Shown: in pieces, positions 11,401 to 20,262 of the stretch | Position numbering within the stretch: the first letter of the stretch is position 1 | Layout of the letters: each line of letters opens with the position of its first letter | Assembly: GCA_021740085.1 (NCBI GenBank) | Contig: JAIPAL010000001.1 | Span: 1 to 64,000 of the forward strand | Source of the DNA: Crocinitomicaceae bacterium | GTDB lineage: Bacteria; Bacteroidota; Bacteroidia; Flavobacteriales_D; Crocinitomicaceae | Reading direction: 5' to 3' | Length of the DNA stretch: 64,000 bases | Position numbers and translations under genes: made by a program | The notes under the pieces: model-generated | Told to the model about the DNA's origin: nothing | The model's input: the letters and a program-made list of their open reading frames with translations, nothing else | Databases searched by the model: none

Positions 11401-12819
11401 CGCTGTGAGAATTTTAGTGTAATTTTTATTGAATGTGATCATATCTGGCATAGCACCAACCGTCACTTGACTCAAGAAATTTCCATTATAATCCAAAAAA
11501 ACCACGGAACCATTCAATTGTGGATTACTATTTTCTATGGCCATTGCAACGATACTATCGTGAGCAACAACGGAGTTTATATTTCCGTATGGAGTTGTTG
11601 AAATGGAAGAAATAAGAACTGGAGCTGCCGGATTAGAGAAATTAACGATGTCTAGTTTAGCTCCAATGCTATTGGCAATATACAAACGATCAACGTCTTC
11701 GTCGAATGCAACTATTTCAGCAGAATTCGTTGCTGCAGCACCGTTGGAAAAGCTTGTTAAAAGTGTTAAGTTTAATGCGTTAGATGGAGAAGGTGCTTGA
11801 TAATCATTATCTTTAATGAAAATAATTTGATAATTCTCCGTTGTTGAAATTCGAGCATTGGATCCTGATAAGATTTTAACAATAATTCGTTCTGCTTTTT
11901 CAGGTAGTAAATCGTCATTAATTGTAATTACATGATTGGTCGTGCCATTCGTATTAGCTGGTATAGTTAATGTGTTTGTCCATGTAAAATCGACATTGTC
12001 GGTTGCGTTTGAATAAACAGAAAAGCCTAGATTTAAAGTTACTGGACTAGGATTTGCGTTGGCAATTAATATCGGAACGTTAACCGAACCAACATTTTCA
12101 GAAACTTGAATAAAATTATTGGCGGCTGCAATGGATGTATTAGCGCCTCCCTCCACTTTAACATTATCAAAACGCCATGTACCTCCAGTTGCAATATTGG
12201 TTGCAACGGATGTTTGACGAAACTCTCCCGTAGCCTGATAGTGTGCCGCAAGAACTCTAACGGCAAAATTTGGATTGTTATTCGCTGCTGGAATGGCTAC
12301 GAAATCTACAGAAATTCTTCTGTATTGGTCACCAACGCCGTTGTTTTGAAAACGTCCTGCATCAAGAACACCATTACAATACGTAGTATTTTGGTCCGTC
12401 ATCACAAAGTCAGTCCAAGCGATACCATCAGTTGTATATTTAACTCTTACAGTATTTACTGCTGTACCTGACCATCGTTGATCCCAGGTAAATTTTATAT
12501 TTTGATAACCAACGGTCGATACATTATATTGAACACCATTGGATTCATTTGCTAATCCTGGAACAGCAGAGAAAGCCCACGCTCCCGGATTGACACCGTT
12601 TTGAGCACCACAACCATTATTTATTATCGGATCCATGCCTGTTGCTGCAGGAGCTATAGTAAGTGTCCCTACTATAGAAGAAGTTCCCACACCTAAATCA
12701 GCATTGTAAGTAGTTGGGGAACCAACAATTGTGTTATAATTCCAAAGAGCAATCTGCGATTGAGCAACGATTGTTGATAATAAGATGCTTAAAGAAGTGA
12801 TGAGTAATTTTGAATTCAT
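8488..12819 (-). CDS. Large secreted protein: Calx-beta-like region, choice-of-anchor I domain, tandem Ig-like repeats, T9SS type A sorting domain
   Basis: Signal peptide; TLLTSFSNGAAATNSAEIVAFDEDVDRLYIANS...; repeated ~80-aa units with C.G....L..TGA.SYSWNNG...; C-term SYYPNPTQKEVYVSF...GSYLIKLDQNGDTNLIKVIKE. Confidence 0.88.
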   Translation of the reverse strand: MNSKLLITSLSILLSTIVAQSQIALWNYNTIVGSPTTYNADLGVGTSSIVGTLTIAPAATGMDPIINNGCGAQNGVNPGAWAFSAVPGLANESNGVQYNVSTVGYQNIKFTWDQRWSGTAVNTVRVKYTTDGIAWTDFVMTDQNTTYCNGVLDAGRFQNNGVGDQYRRISVDFVAIPAANNNPNFAVRVLAAHYQATGEFRQTSVATNIATGGTWRFDNVKVEGGANTSIAAANNFIQVSENVGSVNVPILIANANPSPVTLNLGFSVYSNATDNVDFTWTNTLTIPANTNGTTNHVITINDDLLPEKAERIIVKILSGSNARISTTENYQIIFIKDNDYQAPSPSNALNLTLLTSFSNGAAATNSAEIVAFDEDVDRLYIANSIGAKLDIVNFSNPAAPVLISSISTTPYGNINSVVAHDSIVAMAIENSNPQLNGSVVFLDYNGNFLSQVTVGAMPDMITFNKNYTKILTANEGEPNASYSVDPEGSVSIVDLTPGIANLTNANVTTIGLTSFNGQQVALVAQGIRIFSTSATVAQDLEPEYITISDDNTKAYVGIQEANALLTIDLTNNSIISLTALGYSSYGNASNNALDASDQSGAVLITGDLPIKGAYMPDAISFGTIGGQGYIFTANEGDSREFGTVIDANRISSATFTNLDPVAFPDANILKNNKFLGRLSALKYSGDTDGDGDYDELHVMSGRSFSIRNATTGALVYDSKDLIEQIIANHPTFAAIFNASNTSGAPSLKNRSDDKGPEVEGIYFQTINGKPYVFLALERIGGVMIFNVENPLSPVYVAYRNNRSTTLSGPDLGAEGIVTIPAAISPNGNDIVILANEVSSTLSIYQVNTCATAAGAVVTAAANSICAGASTTLSIPGSIGSSYQWLLNGQPIIGEIGTQLTAAQAGSYSVMVNSLPLACSDTSLVKVITILPSPVVTANINQSVCAGSPTTLNGGGALTYSWNNGVTNGVAFIPATTTTYTVTGTNLQGCTGTATTTVTVNSLPIVSAGLDQTVCGGSTVTFGATGATNYVWNNGATGASLTVQTGTNPSSTSYSVSGTNIATGCTSNDQVVVNVLGLPTVFAGNDQTVCSGDTVVLIGSGATSYSWNNGAVNNSGFVAQATQTYTLTGIDINLCQNTDQITINVNPSPTVSAGIDTSICAGASFILSGIGASSYSWNNGVTNGASFIPTSTATYTLTGTNAFGCDDQDQISITVNSLPTINVGPNATICEGDSIVLQATGALSYSWNNGQANGAVIYPTQPSSSYSVIGVDANNCQDTETLLVTVNPLPVVSTISDTLVCDYNVPVQLNVLGNASSFTWSNGTVGYSISISQAGTYTVTGELNGCTDSSSIVVVLDACLGIYEEDLFALSYYPNPTQKEVYVSFNRPISATISILTMDGRVLFIDQLINKSETILDFSSIASGSYLIKLDQNGDTNLIKVIKE
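8940..10060 (-). repeat. Tandem Ig-like/PKD-type coding repeats (about 5 units of ~75-85 aa) inside the 8488-12819 CDS
   Basis: Recurrent 'SAGxDxxxCxGxxxxLxxxGAxSYSWNNGxxNGxxxxPxxxxxYxxxGxxxxxCxxxDxxxxxVNxLP' in translation. Confidence 0.85.
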
Positions 12820-12938
12820 TTTTGCTAGTTTTTTAGACTACAAAATTCCTCGTTTAAATCAATTGATCTATTTCCTTAAGATTATATTTTTTAAGGCCAG
12901 TGTTTTCTTACTGTTAATTAATAATCACCTAAAGATTG

Positions 12939-13352
12939 CTATTTTACGGTAATATTAATTGTCTTGTTGGCGCTCACCATAAAAGAGGCTTCTTCGAAAC
13001 TTGGTGCACTAAATGTTCGGCGTGCATTATTAGAAAACCCATATACCTCAGTTGGAATTCCTAAATAGTTTTTATCTAACACTTTATTATTGTTTTTATC
13101 ATGATAAACCGCAACCGCATAAGGCCCCGCGGGGAGCTTACTGAAAACAACTTGGCTTGTAGTTCCCGCTATTGTGGAAGTCTTTCCTTTAAATTGCTTG
13201 CCAAAAACCGGAAAATCATCCGATGCTCGATAAATGGCAATATAAGCATCTCCCTTACTTGAAGGAAACCCTTTGACGTTAATCGTTAAATCATAGTTGG
13301 TAGATGACTGAATTAAAATGAAAAGTGAAAGAAGAGAAAGAAAGACATTCAT
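12939..13352 (-). CDS. DUF2141 domain-containing secreted protein
   Basis: Signal peptide plus LTINVKGFPSSKGDAYIAIYRASDDFP...PAGPYAVAVYHDKNNNKVLDKNYLGIPTEVYGFSNNAR, typical DUF2141. Confidence 0.85.
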   Translation of the reverse strand: MNVFLSLLSLFILIQSSTNYDLTINVKGFPSSKGDAYIAIYRASDDFPVFGKQFKGKTSTIAGTTSQVVFSKLPAGPYAVAVYHDKNNNKVLDKNYLGIPTEVYGFSNNARRTFSAPSFEEASFMVSANKTINITVK

Positions 13353-13414
13353 GAAACAAGTGTTTTTTATACAAAGGCTGCTGCAAAATTAATTGTTTTT
13401 CAACTACCTTTGAT

Positions 13415-14446
13415 ATGATGTTAAAAAACGTTTTAATTACTGGCGGAGCCGGTTATATTGGTGCACATACCGTTGACGCATTAGCAAAAAGTGGCTACAC
13501 ACCTATTATTGTGGATGATTTCCGTAATAGTAATCCCCGCGTTATAAAAGATTTAAGTAAATTAATCGGTTTCGAGCCCGTGTTTTATAATACAGACATC
13601 TGTGATAAAACAGCCTTGAAAGACGTTTTTGCAAAACATCAAATTAAGGCCGTTATTCATTTTGCGGCATTTAAAGCGGTGGGGGAATCTGTGATAGAAC
13701 CGCTAAAATATTATCAAAACAACCTCATCGGCTTATTGAATGTGTTAGAGTGCATGGAAGCATTTGATGTAAATGAATTGGTGTTTTCCTCCTCTTGTAC
13801 CGTATATGGAGAACCAGATTCAATAAAAGAGGTAACTGAAGAAACCCCAAAACAACTCCCCACCTCGCCCTATGGTTATACTAAGTGGATGGCCGAACAG
13901 ATTATTGCCGATTATGCGAAAGCAAATAATCGCTTTAAAGTTATCTGTTTACGGTACTTCAATCCAATTGGTGCCCATCCGAGCGGATTAATAGGCGAAT
14001 TACCTATAGGGAAGCCAAATAATTTGTTGCCATTTATTACACAAACCGCTATAGGGAAACATAGCAAATTATTAGTTTTTGGGAATGATTACCCCACGAT
14101 AGATGGAACTTGCATAAGAGATTACATACACGTGATGGATTTAGCGGACGCACATATAAAAGCCGTAGAAGCCTTTGGCAATAATTCAATTGGGTCCTGT
14201 GAATATATTAATGTAGGCACCGGAAAAGGAACCAGTGTGCTTCAAATGATTCAAGCTTTCGAAGAAATTAGCGGTACAAAACTTCCCTGGGAATTTGCCC
14301 CAAGAAGAGTCGGGGACATCATAGAGATCTATGCCAATGTGGATCTTGCTAAATCATTATTAAACTGGCAAGCGCAATTTTCCTATCAAGATGCCATAAA
14401 AGATGCCTGGAATTGGGAACTCTCAAACAAACAGAAAGAACACTAA
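13415..14446 (+). CDS. galE: UDP-glucose 4-epimerase (start 13415 or 13418)
   Basis: TGGAGYIGAHTV, SSSCTVYGEP, PYGYTKWMAEQ, RYFNPIGAHPSGLIGE, TCIRDYIHVMDLADAH. Confidence 0.96.
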   Translation: MMLKNVLITGGAGYIGAHTVDALAKSGYTPIIVDDFRNSNPRVIKDLSKLIGFEPVFYNTDICDKTALKDVFAKHQIKAVIHFAAFKAVGESVIEPLKYYQNNLIGLLNVLECMEAFDVNELVFSSSCTVYGEPDSIKEVTEETPKQLPTSPYGYTKWMAEQIIADYAKANNRFKVICLRYFNPIGAHPSGLIGELPIGKPNNLLPFITQTAIGKHSKLLVFGNDYPTIDGTCIRDYIHVMDLADAHIKAVEAFGNNSIGSCEYINVGTGKGTSVLQMIQAFEEISGTKLPWEFAPRRVGDIIEIYANVDLAKSLLNWQAQFSYQDAIKDAWNWELSNKQKEH

Positions 14447-15232
14447 ATGCATTTTATTGATACACATGCCCACACCTATGATGAGGCCTTCCTGGGTGAT
14501 TTAGACACAACGATTTCTAATGCAAAAGAGGCCGGCATAAGCAAGATCTTAATGCCCAATATTGATGTAGAAAGTATTGAGCCCATGTTTGCCATTCAAG
14601 AAAATTATCCATTCTGTATTCCTATGATGGGATTACATCCTGCCTATGTAAAAGCAGACTGGGAAGAGCAATTAGAGAAAATTGAAAGTTATTTATTTGC
14701 TGATCCGCTTAGATTTTGTGCCATAGGAGAAATCGGAATGGATCTGTATTGGGATAAATCCTTTATGGAAGAACAAAAAACGGCCTTTATCCGACAAATT
14801 CAATGGGCGAAAAACCTTGATTTACCAATTGCTATTCACGCTCGTGATGCCTTTACTGAAATCTTCGAAATACTAGACCAAGAAAATGATGCAAGCTTGA
14901 AAGGCGTCTTTCATTGCTTTACAGGAAATACAGCGCAAGCAAAACATATCAAAAATTATGGGGGTTTTCTACTAGGAATTGGTGGTGTGCTTACTTATAA
15001 AAATTCAGAACTTGGAGAAACCCTTAAACAAGCTGTTTCATTAGAAGACTTGGTGCTAGAAACGGACGCCCCGTATTTGCCGCCTGTTCCATACAGAGGT
15101 AAAAGAAATGAGTCCGCTTATATGCTAGAGGTGGCGTATAAATTGGTTGATTTGTATCAGGTCCCACTTGAAGAAGTAGCTAGAATAAGCTCGCACAATG
15201 CCGAGGAACTTTTTCAATTAAACCGATTTTAA
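14447..15232 (+). CDS. TatD family metal-dependent hydrolase
   Basis: FIDTHAHTYDEAF, GLHPAYV, AIGEIGMDLYWD, IHARDAF, FHCFTG, LETDAPYLPPVPYRGKRNES. Confidence 0.93.
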   Translation: MHFIDTHAHTYDEAFLGDLDTTISNAKEAGISKILMPNIDVESIEPMFAIQENYPFCIPMMGLHPAYVKADWEEQLEKIESYLFADPLRFCAIGEIGMDLYWDKSFMEEQKTAFIRQIQWAKNLDLPIAIHARDAFTEIFEILDQENDASLKGVFHCFTGNTAQAKHIKNYGGFLLGIGGVLTYKNSELGETLKQAVSLEDLVLETDAPYLPPVPYRGKRNESAYMLEVAYKLVDLYQVPLEEVARISSHNAEELFQLNRF

Positions 15233-15233
15233 T

Positions 15234-16259
15234 ATGAAAGCAAAGATATTACTCATTTACACCGGAGGAACCATCGGAATGATCAAGGACCTTAGAACAG
15301 GGGAACTTAAAAGCCTGGATTTTAATTATGTATTTGACCACATTCCTGAATTGGAAAGGCTACATGTCGAATTAAGTAGTATTAGTTTTGAAAAAGCGAT
15401 TGATTCCTCTGACATGACTTGTGCACATTGGCGACAATTGGTAGATATTATCAATGATAATTATGAAACGTATGATGGGTTTGTGGTGCTTCATGGCTCA
15501 GACACTATGGCCTATACCGCATCCGCCTTGAGTTTCATGTTGCAAGGGCTAACAAAACCAATTATTCTGACGGGATCGCAATTACCAATCGGAACCATAC
15601 GAACAGACGGAAAAGAGAATTTGATAACAGCAGTTGAAATCGCTGCCGCAAAAAACACCGATGGATCGGCTACCGTGCAAGAAGTGGCGATCTATTTTGA
15701 GTATTCCCTTTATCGAGGAAATCGTTGCACGAAAATCTCCGCCAATCAATTTGAGGCATTTGCCTCGCCAAATTATCCGCCGTTAGCAGTTGCTGGTGTT
15801 ACTATTGAATATAAACTTGATCAAGAATCTATTAAAGAAAGACACGTTCTTCAAGTTTATAAAAATTTAGAAACACGAATCGGACTGTTAAAAATATATC
15901 CTAACATTCCTTTTAAACAATATGAATTCCTATTTAATGTCCATCAGTTTAAAGGAATTGTATTGGAAACATTTGGCGCAGGAAACGCACCCAATAACCA
16001 AGAGATGATTGATTTGATTACCAACTATATCGCAGCAGGGGGAATTGTGCTGAATGTAACTCAATGTTCCTCCGGTTCAGTGAGACAAGGACAATATCAG
16101 ACCAGCTCATTTTTTGAAAAAATTGGGGTGCTTAGCGGAAAAGATATGACCACCGAGGCAGCGCTAGCAAAAATGATGTTTGTGTTGGGAAATTATTCCA
16201 CAATAGAGGAGCGAATTAAAAAACTAACTAAAAATGTGGTTGGAGAACTAACAGCATAA
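15234..16259 (+). CDS. ansA: Type I (cytoplasmic) L-asparaginase
   Basis: IYTGGTIGMI, GFVVLHGSDTMAYTASALSFML, ILTGSQLPIG...TDGKENL. Confidence 0.95.
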   Translation: MKAKILLIYTGGTIGMIKDLRTGELKSLDFNYVFDHIPELERLHVELSSISFEKAIDSSDMTCAHWRQLVDIINDNYETYDGFVVLHGSDTMAYTASALSFMLQGLTKPIILTGSQLPIGTIRTDGKENLITAVEIAAAKNTDGSATVQEVAIYFEYSLYRGNRCTKISANQFEAFASPNYPPLAVAGVTIEYKLDQESIKERHVLQVYKNLETRIGLLKIYPNIPFKQYEFLFNVHQFKGIVLETFGAGNAPNNQEMIDLITNYIAAGGIVLNVTQCSSGSVRQGQYQTSSFFEKIGVLSGKDMTTEAALAKMMFVLGNYSTIEERIKKLTKNVVGELTA

Positions 16260-16300
16260 GCGTGATTATATATTAAATCTACTATTGCTAACTTTTAAAT

Positions 16301-17362
16301 ATGACTAAAAATCCATTCCTTATTATCCGTGCCATTATCATTTTAATGACGTTTTCTGCTTTTGGCCAAACAACTTGGCAAGGATCGAAGAATAAAAACC
16401 ATAAATTCACCCTTTCTGGCTTCGGTGATTTATATTACGGTAAACACTTTGGAAACTATGCTAAAAAAGAAAGTTTTTATTATAATCATAAAGTAAATAA
16501 TAAAATCCGCACTAATTTATTGCTCTTAAAAGGAGAATTTACTTCGCCTCGCTTCCATGCCACATTGGGGCTAATGACTGGTGATTATTCTCAATACAAC
16601 TTGGCCGCAGAACCTAATTGGGCCAAGCCATTGAACGAAGCTTATGTAGGAGTCAAGCTACTTAAAAAACACAATCTATGGTGGGATGCTGGGATATATA
16701 GTTCGTTTATTGGTATTGAATCATCCATATCGTCTGATTGCCCGACATTAACACGAAGTATTGTCGCTGAAAACTCCCCTTATTTTCTTAGCGGAACGCG
16801 ATTGCTTTTCACAAGCGAAAACAAAAAAAACGAACTCGGCTTTCACGTCTTAAATGGTTGGCAGCGAATCGCCTTTGACCCTTTAATAACTCGTCCCAGC
16901 TTTGGCGCACACTACAAACGCAATCTAAATGACCATACTTCACTAATGTATGGTGTGTTTTATGGGTCAATATATCCTGACAGCCTCTCAATAAATCGAT
17001 TTTACCAGCATGCAAACGTAGCTTGGAAAAAAAATAAGTGGGAAATGTGGGCGACCTTAGACTTGGGGCTTGAGTCAGGTTTTATTTGGGGAGCAACTCA
17101 GTTCGTGGGTAAATATTCATTTACGCAGCATTGGTCTCTTGCCCAGCGCTTAGAAGTTTACTATGATCCTAATAACCGATGCGCTCGCATTGGCGCAACA
17201 AAACAAACAAACTTGGGCGGCTATGCAATTTGTCTGAATTATTCCTTAAATGAAAATATCCTAATCCGGTTCGAACCAAAGTTTTTACTCGCTACAGAAC
17301 CTATATTAAAATCTAATCCTTGGGATTTACAATTTAATCTCGGTATTGGTGTGAAATTTTAA
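16301..17362 (+). CDS. Outer-membrane beta-barrel protein, BBP2/OmpL-like porin
   Basis: Signal peptide; FGDLYYGKHFGN...ESFYYNHKVNNKIRTNLLLLKGEF...LAAEPNWAKPLNEAYVGVKLLKKHNLWWDAGIYSSFIGIESSISSDCPTLTRSIVAENSPYFLSGTRL. Confidence 0.75.
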   Translation: MTKNPFLIIRAIIILMTFSAFGQTTWQGSKNKNHKFTLSGFGDLYYGKHFGNYAKKESFYYNHKVNNKIRTNLLLLKGEFTSPRFHATLGLMTGDYSQYNLAAEPNWAKPLNEAYVGVKLLKKHNLWWDAGIYSSFIGIESSISSDCPTLTRSIVAENSPYFLSGTRLLFTSENKKNELGFHVLNGWQRIAFDPLITRPSFGAHYKRNLNDHTSLMYGVFYGSIYPDSLSINRFYQHANVAWKKNKWEMWATLDLGLESGFIWGATQFVGKYSFTQHWSLAQRLEVYYDPNNRCARIGATKQTNLGGYAICLNYSLNENILIRFEPKFLLATEPILKSNPWDLQFNLGIGVKF

Positions 17363-17382
17363 TTTGGTTGATTTACAGCAAG

Positions 17383-17610
17383 GGGGATTATTTCATGATC
17401 CCGGAAGGGGTCGCTTCATAATAATTAAAGCCATGCCGCGATGCGGCGAATAGCTTTTTTTGTTCCACTTCACATTAAAGCAAGCTTTAGGAAGGGTTTT
17501 TGGGCTAATCGTTGGTTTAGGAATGTAAAAGCGCTAGTAAGCTATACTAGGATAGATTCTAAAAATGTTAGTATACATTCTTAAAATTCATCTGCAAATT
17601 AATGTGTGAA
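17383..17610 (+). repeat. Dispersed structured intergenic repeat, copy 1 (short first hairpin)
   Basis: Shares 'ggggt(c/a)gcttcata.taattaaagcc.tgccgcgatgcgg....agctttttttg.tccacttcac.ttaaagcaagctttaggaagggtttttgggctaatcgttggtttaggaatg...gctatactaggatagattctaaaaatgttagta' with copy 2 at 19286. Confidence 0.9.
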
Positions 17611-17959
17611 AACAACACTAATCCTTTTACCAAATTGGTGTTCAGAGAAAAAACTATCTAAAAATGAATCAATCCAGGATTTTTGATCGATAAAAACTAA
17701 TGTAATTTTTCAATATGTTTGAGGCTTCCTGAATTTAGATAATAAACAGACTAAAAATCAATCAAATGAAAACAACATCAACACATTATTGAGTCTATTT
17801 TTAAAACAAGGGGTTTGTACCTATGATAATTAGTATAAACCGCATTGCAAGTAATAATAATGAATTATAGTTTTGGCATGATTCAAATAAAATAATTTGT
17901 GGAGAAAAAAATGACCCGAACACTCCAGAAAAAAAAGTAGGGCACTTAAAACTAATAAT

Positions 17960-18574
17960 ATGAAAAAGTTAATTTTTGGAACATTATTCCTTGCCTTAGT
18001 AGGAATTGGAGGTTTTTCATGTAAAAAAACCCACGAAATAAAAACTTTATCAAAAACTGAAAACACTTTTGAGTCACAAAAAAATGAACTACAAAACATC
18101 CTAAAGGATTTAAATTCTGAAGAAAAAGACGGGCCTGGTTGGTGGGAGAAATTTAAAGATTGGGTACATACTAAGTCAGGCACTTCTCAACGTTGGGTAA
18201 ATGGACAGGCAGCTTGTTTCGGTGATGGTGGTTGTGGTCCTTGTGCTGGAATGTGTCCCTTTGGCTTAGTTGAAGGTGGGGACGTTGGTAATATCTCTGA
18301 CTCAGAATTAAGCGCAGGATTCAGGCCTCTTTTATTTACTTTTGTAGAAAATTCTGAAAAAGAAATTCGACTTATCGTTGAAATTCCTAATAGTTACAAA
18401 AGTGACTTTGTAACGAATAATGGTGTCTATGTTGCAGAAGACACTTATTTGCCCGCGTTTTTAGTCGCACCAATTAAGGCTAATACGATTCTTATTAAGA
18501 AAGGGTTTTACCCAGCTATTATTGATTCGGTAAGTGGAAATGCTCAAACAATTGTTGACATAATTATAAATTAA
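17960..18574 (+). CDS. Hypothetical Cys-rich lipoprotein
   Basis: Lipoprotein signal MKKLIFGTLFLALVGIGGFSCKK; mature CFGDGGCGPCAGMCPFG cluster; no family recognised. Confidence 0.75.
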   Translation: MKKLIFGTLFLALVGIGGFSCKKTHEIKTLSKTENTFESQKNELQNILKDLNSEEKDGPGWWEKFKDWVHTKSGTSQRWVNGQAACFGDGGCGPCAGMCPFGLVEGGDVGNISDSELSAGFRPLLFTFVENSEKEIRLIVEIPNSYKSDFVTNNGVYVAEDTYLPAFLVAPIKANTILIKKGFYPAIIDSVSGNAQTIVDIIIN

Positions 18575-18594
18575 TTATTACTAACTTGCTGAAA

Positions 18595-18623
18595 GGGGTT
18601 TTTCTTTTAATTTTAAAAGCCCC
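18595..18623 (+). terminator. Possible hairpin terminator downstream of the Cys-rich lipoprotein gene
   Basis: ggggtttttcttttaattttaaaagcccc: imperfect inverted repeat shortly after the stop codon. Confidence 0.4.
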
Positions 18624-18646
18624 ATTGATTTTTATTCAACTGTAAT

Positions 18647-19255
18647 ATGAAGTTTACTTGTTTTCTGTTTTTAGCATTAATTTTCACGTCCTGTAATCTC
18701 ATCCGAATACTCCAAATGTCGGAACCTAATGATGAGTCCAAAATTGAGGTGAACAGATTTATAAAGAAATATAAATATGACTACAGTTTATTTGCAGATG
18801 ACAGCAAATCTTGGATGCAAAAAACCAAAATATATGGCGTCAACAATGATACAACCAAATACTCTTACGTACAACTAAGGATTTACAATCGTGATGGTAG
18901 TTTATATTCCGCCTATTCACAATGCATGGGGGATTTTAACAAGAGGAATTTTGTAGATAGTTTCCCACTCAAAAGGAATGATTATCCTTTTATCAATAAG
19001 CAATTGAACTTTAAAAATGAAATGGATTTGCTTGATCTAAGTACTGAAAAAAAAGAACAGATTCTTTCGCAATCAATAAATTACAAATTCATTTACGTCG
19101 TTTATTATGCTATTTGGACAAATTATCCATCGAAACATGTCCTTAAAGAAGTTTCTAAGATTAAATCGAAGCATCCAAATGATGTCATGGTTATATTGGT
19201 GAATTTAGCTAGAGATACTCATAAAGGAAATACCCTAAATGATACTCCAAATTAA
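18647..19255 (+). CDS. Hypothetical lipoprotein
   Basis: MKFTCFLFLALIFTSCNL lipobox; 202 aa; no family recognised. Confidence 0.65.
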   Translation: MKFTCFLFLALIFTSCNLIRILQMSEPNDESKIEVNRFIKKYKYDYSLFADDSKSWMQKTKIYGVNNDTTKYSYVQLRIYNRDGSLYSAYSQCMGDFNKRNFVDSFPLKRNDYPFINKQLNFKNEMDLLDLSTEKKEQILSQSINYKFIYVVYYAIWTNYPSKHVLKEVSKIKSKHPNDVMVILVNLARDTHKGNTLNDTPN

Positions 19256-19285
19256 AAATACCACCAAAATAAAAAACTAAAATAG

Positions 19286-19545
19286 AACCTTAAAGAAAGC
19301 TTTAGGGATTACGCATCTAAAAGGATGCGTGATCCCCAAAGGGGTAGCTTCATACTAATTAAAGCCCTGCCGCGATGCGGTAACTAGCTTTTTTTGCTCC
19401 ACTTCACCTTAAAGCAAGCTTTAGGAAGGGTTTTTGGGCTAATCGTTGGTTTAGGAATGAAAAAGTGCTATTAAGCTATACTAGGATAGATTCTAAAAAT
19501 GTTAGTACATGTACTTAAAATTCCATCGTGCAAAATAATGCACGA
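19286..19545 (+). repeat. Dispersed structured intergenic repeat, copy 2
   Basis: Begins ccttaaagaaagctttagggattacgcatctaaaaggatgcgtgatccccaaaggggtagcttcata..., highly similar to copies at 17383 and 28150; ends with atcgtgcaaaataatgcacgat hairpin. Confidence 0.9.
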
Positions 19546-19806
19546 TCAACACAAAACCCTTATAAACACTTAAAATTAGGGATGTTTAAAAAAGAATTGA
19601 TTAATTCGTGAAGTTTGGAGCCCTACAAAACTATTGTGATTTTGGAATATATTTGACCAACGAAATTAAAATTTGATTTATAGAAATTAATCCCATTGAA
19701 CGGTAATAAATTGAGTGATAATTTTGGCTTGGATTGAAATACTTAAAGAAAAAATTTGACTTAAACATTTCTAAACATAAAGTAGGGTGATAAAAATTTA
19801 TTAAAA

Positions 19807-19974
19807 ATGAAAATGTTAATTTATAGCGTTTTATTCTTTGCCTCAATTAACACTAGAACTCTATCTACAATTTTTAATGTTCAGAGGACGCTTACCAAAA
19901 GTAATAAAAAAAATGTTTTTTTGACTGTCGGAAATTCTGAAACAGCGACAATAAATTCTGAAAGTAAGACTTAA
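19807..19974 (+). pseudogene. Possible decayed copy of the 5' end of the 17960 lipoprotein gene (55-codon ORF)
   Basis: Upstream DNA (..gataattttggcttggattgaaata../..aaagtaggg..) and first ~45 nt (atgaaaatgttaattt....ttattctttgcc) resemble 17880-18000; similarity then fades. Confidence 0.35.
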
Positions 19975-19991
19975 CACTTAAATTTTTTCTC

Positions 19992-20168
19992 ATGAAAAAA
20001 GTTTTTTTATTGGGCGGTTTTATCGCTTTAATATTTTCATTCTTCAGTTTTAACAACACAACCGAAGAAGAAGTTTGTTCTCCACGTGTAATTGAAAAAC
20101 AATTACGTGATGGATGTTATGGTAGTTCAAATGTCTGTTGTGTTAGCACGGCAGTTAAACACATGTAA
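19992..20168 (+). CDS. 58-aa secreted Cys-rich small peptide (not in ORF track)
   Basis: ATG 19992 to TAA 20168: MKKVFLLGGFIALIFSFFSFNNTTEEEVCSPRVIEKQLRDGCYGSSNVCCVSTAVKHM; N-terminal hydrophobic leader, four Cys in mature part, followed directly by a strong terminator. Confidence 0.7.
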   Translation: MKKVFLLGGFIALIFSFFSFNNTTEEEVCSPRVIEKQLRDGCYGSSNVCCVSTAVKHM

Positions 20169-20192
20169 CAATCCATAATTAAAAGCCACAGA

Positions 20193-20222
20193 AAAAAGCC
20201 CATCAAATTTTGATGGGCTTTT
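20193..20222 (+). terminator. Rho-independent terminator after the small peptide gene
   Basis: aaaagcccatcaaattttgatgggctttt: perfect long stem with flanking A/T runs. Confidence 0.85.
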
Positions 20223-20262
20223 CTATTCTTTAAAAAAATGCATGAATTAAAATCTTTCAACC

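Noticed and set aside
17830-18183. Minus-strand ORF antisense to the Cys-rich lipoprotein start
   Set aside because: Overlaps the promoter and signal-peptide region of a better-supported + strand gene; no domain or initiation context.
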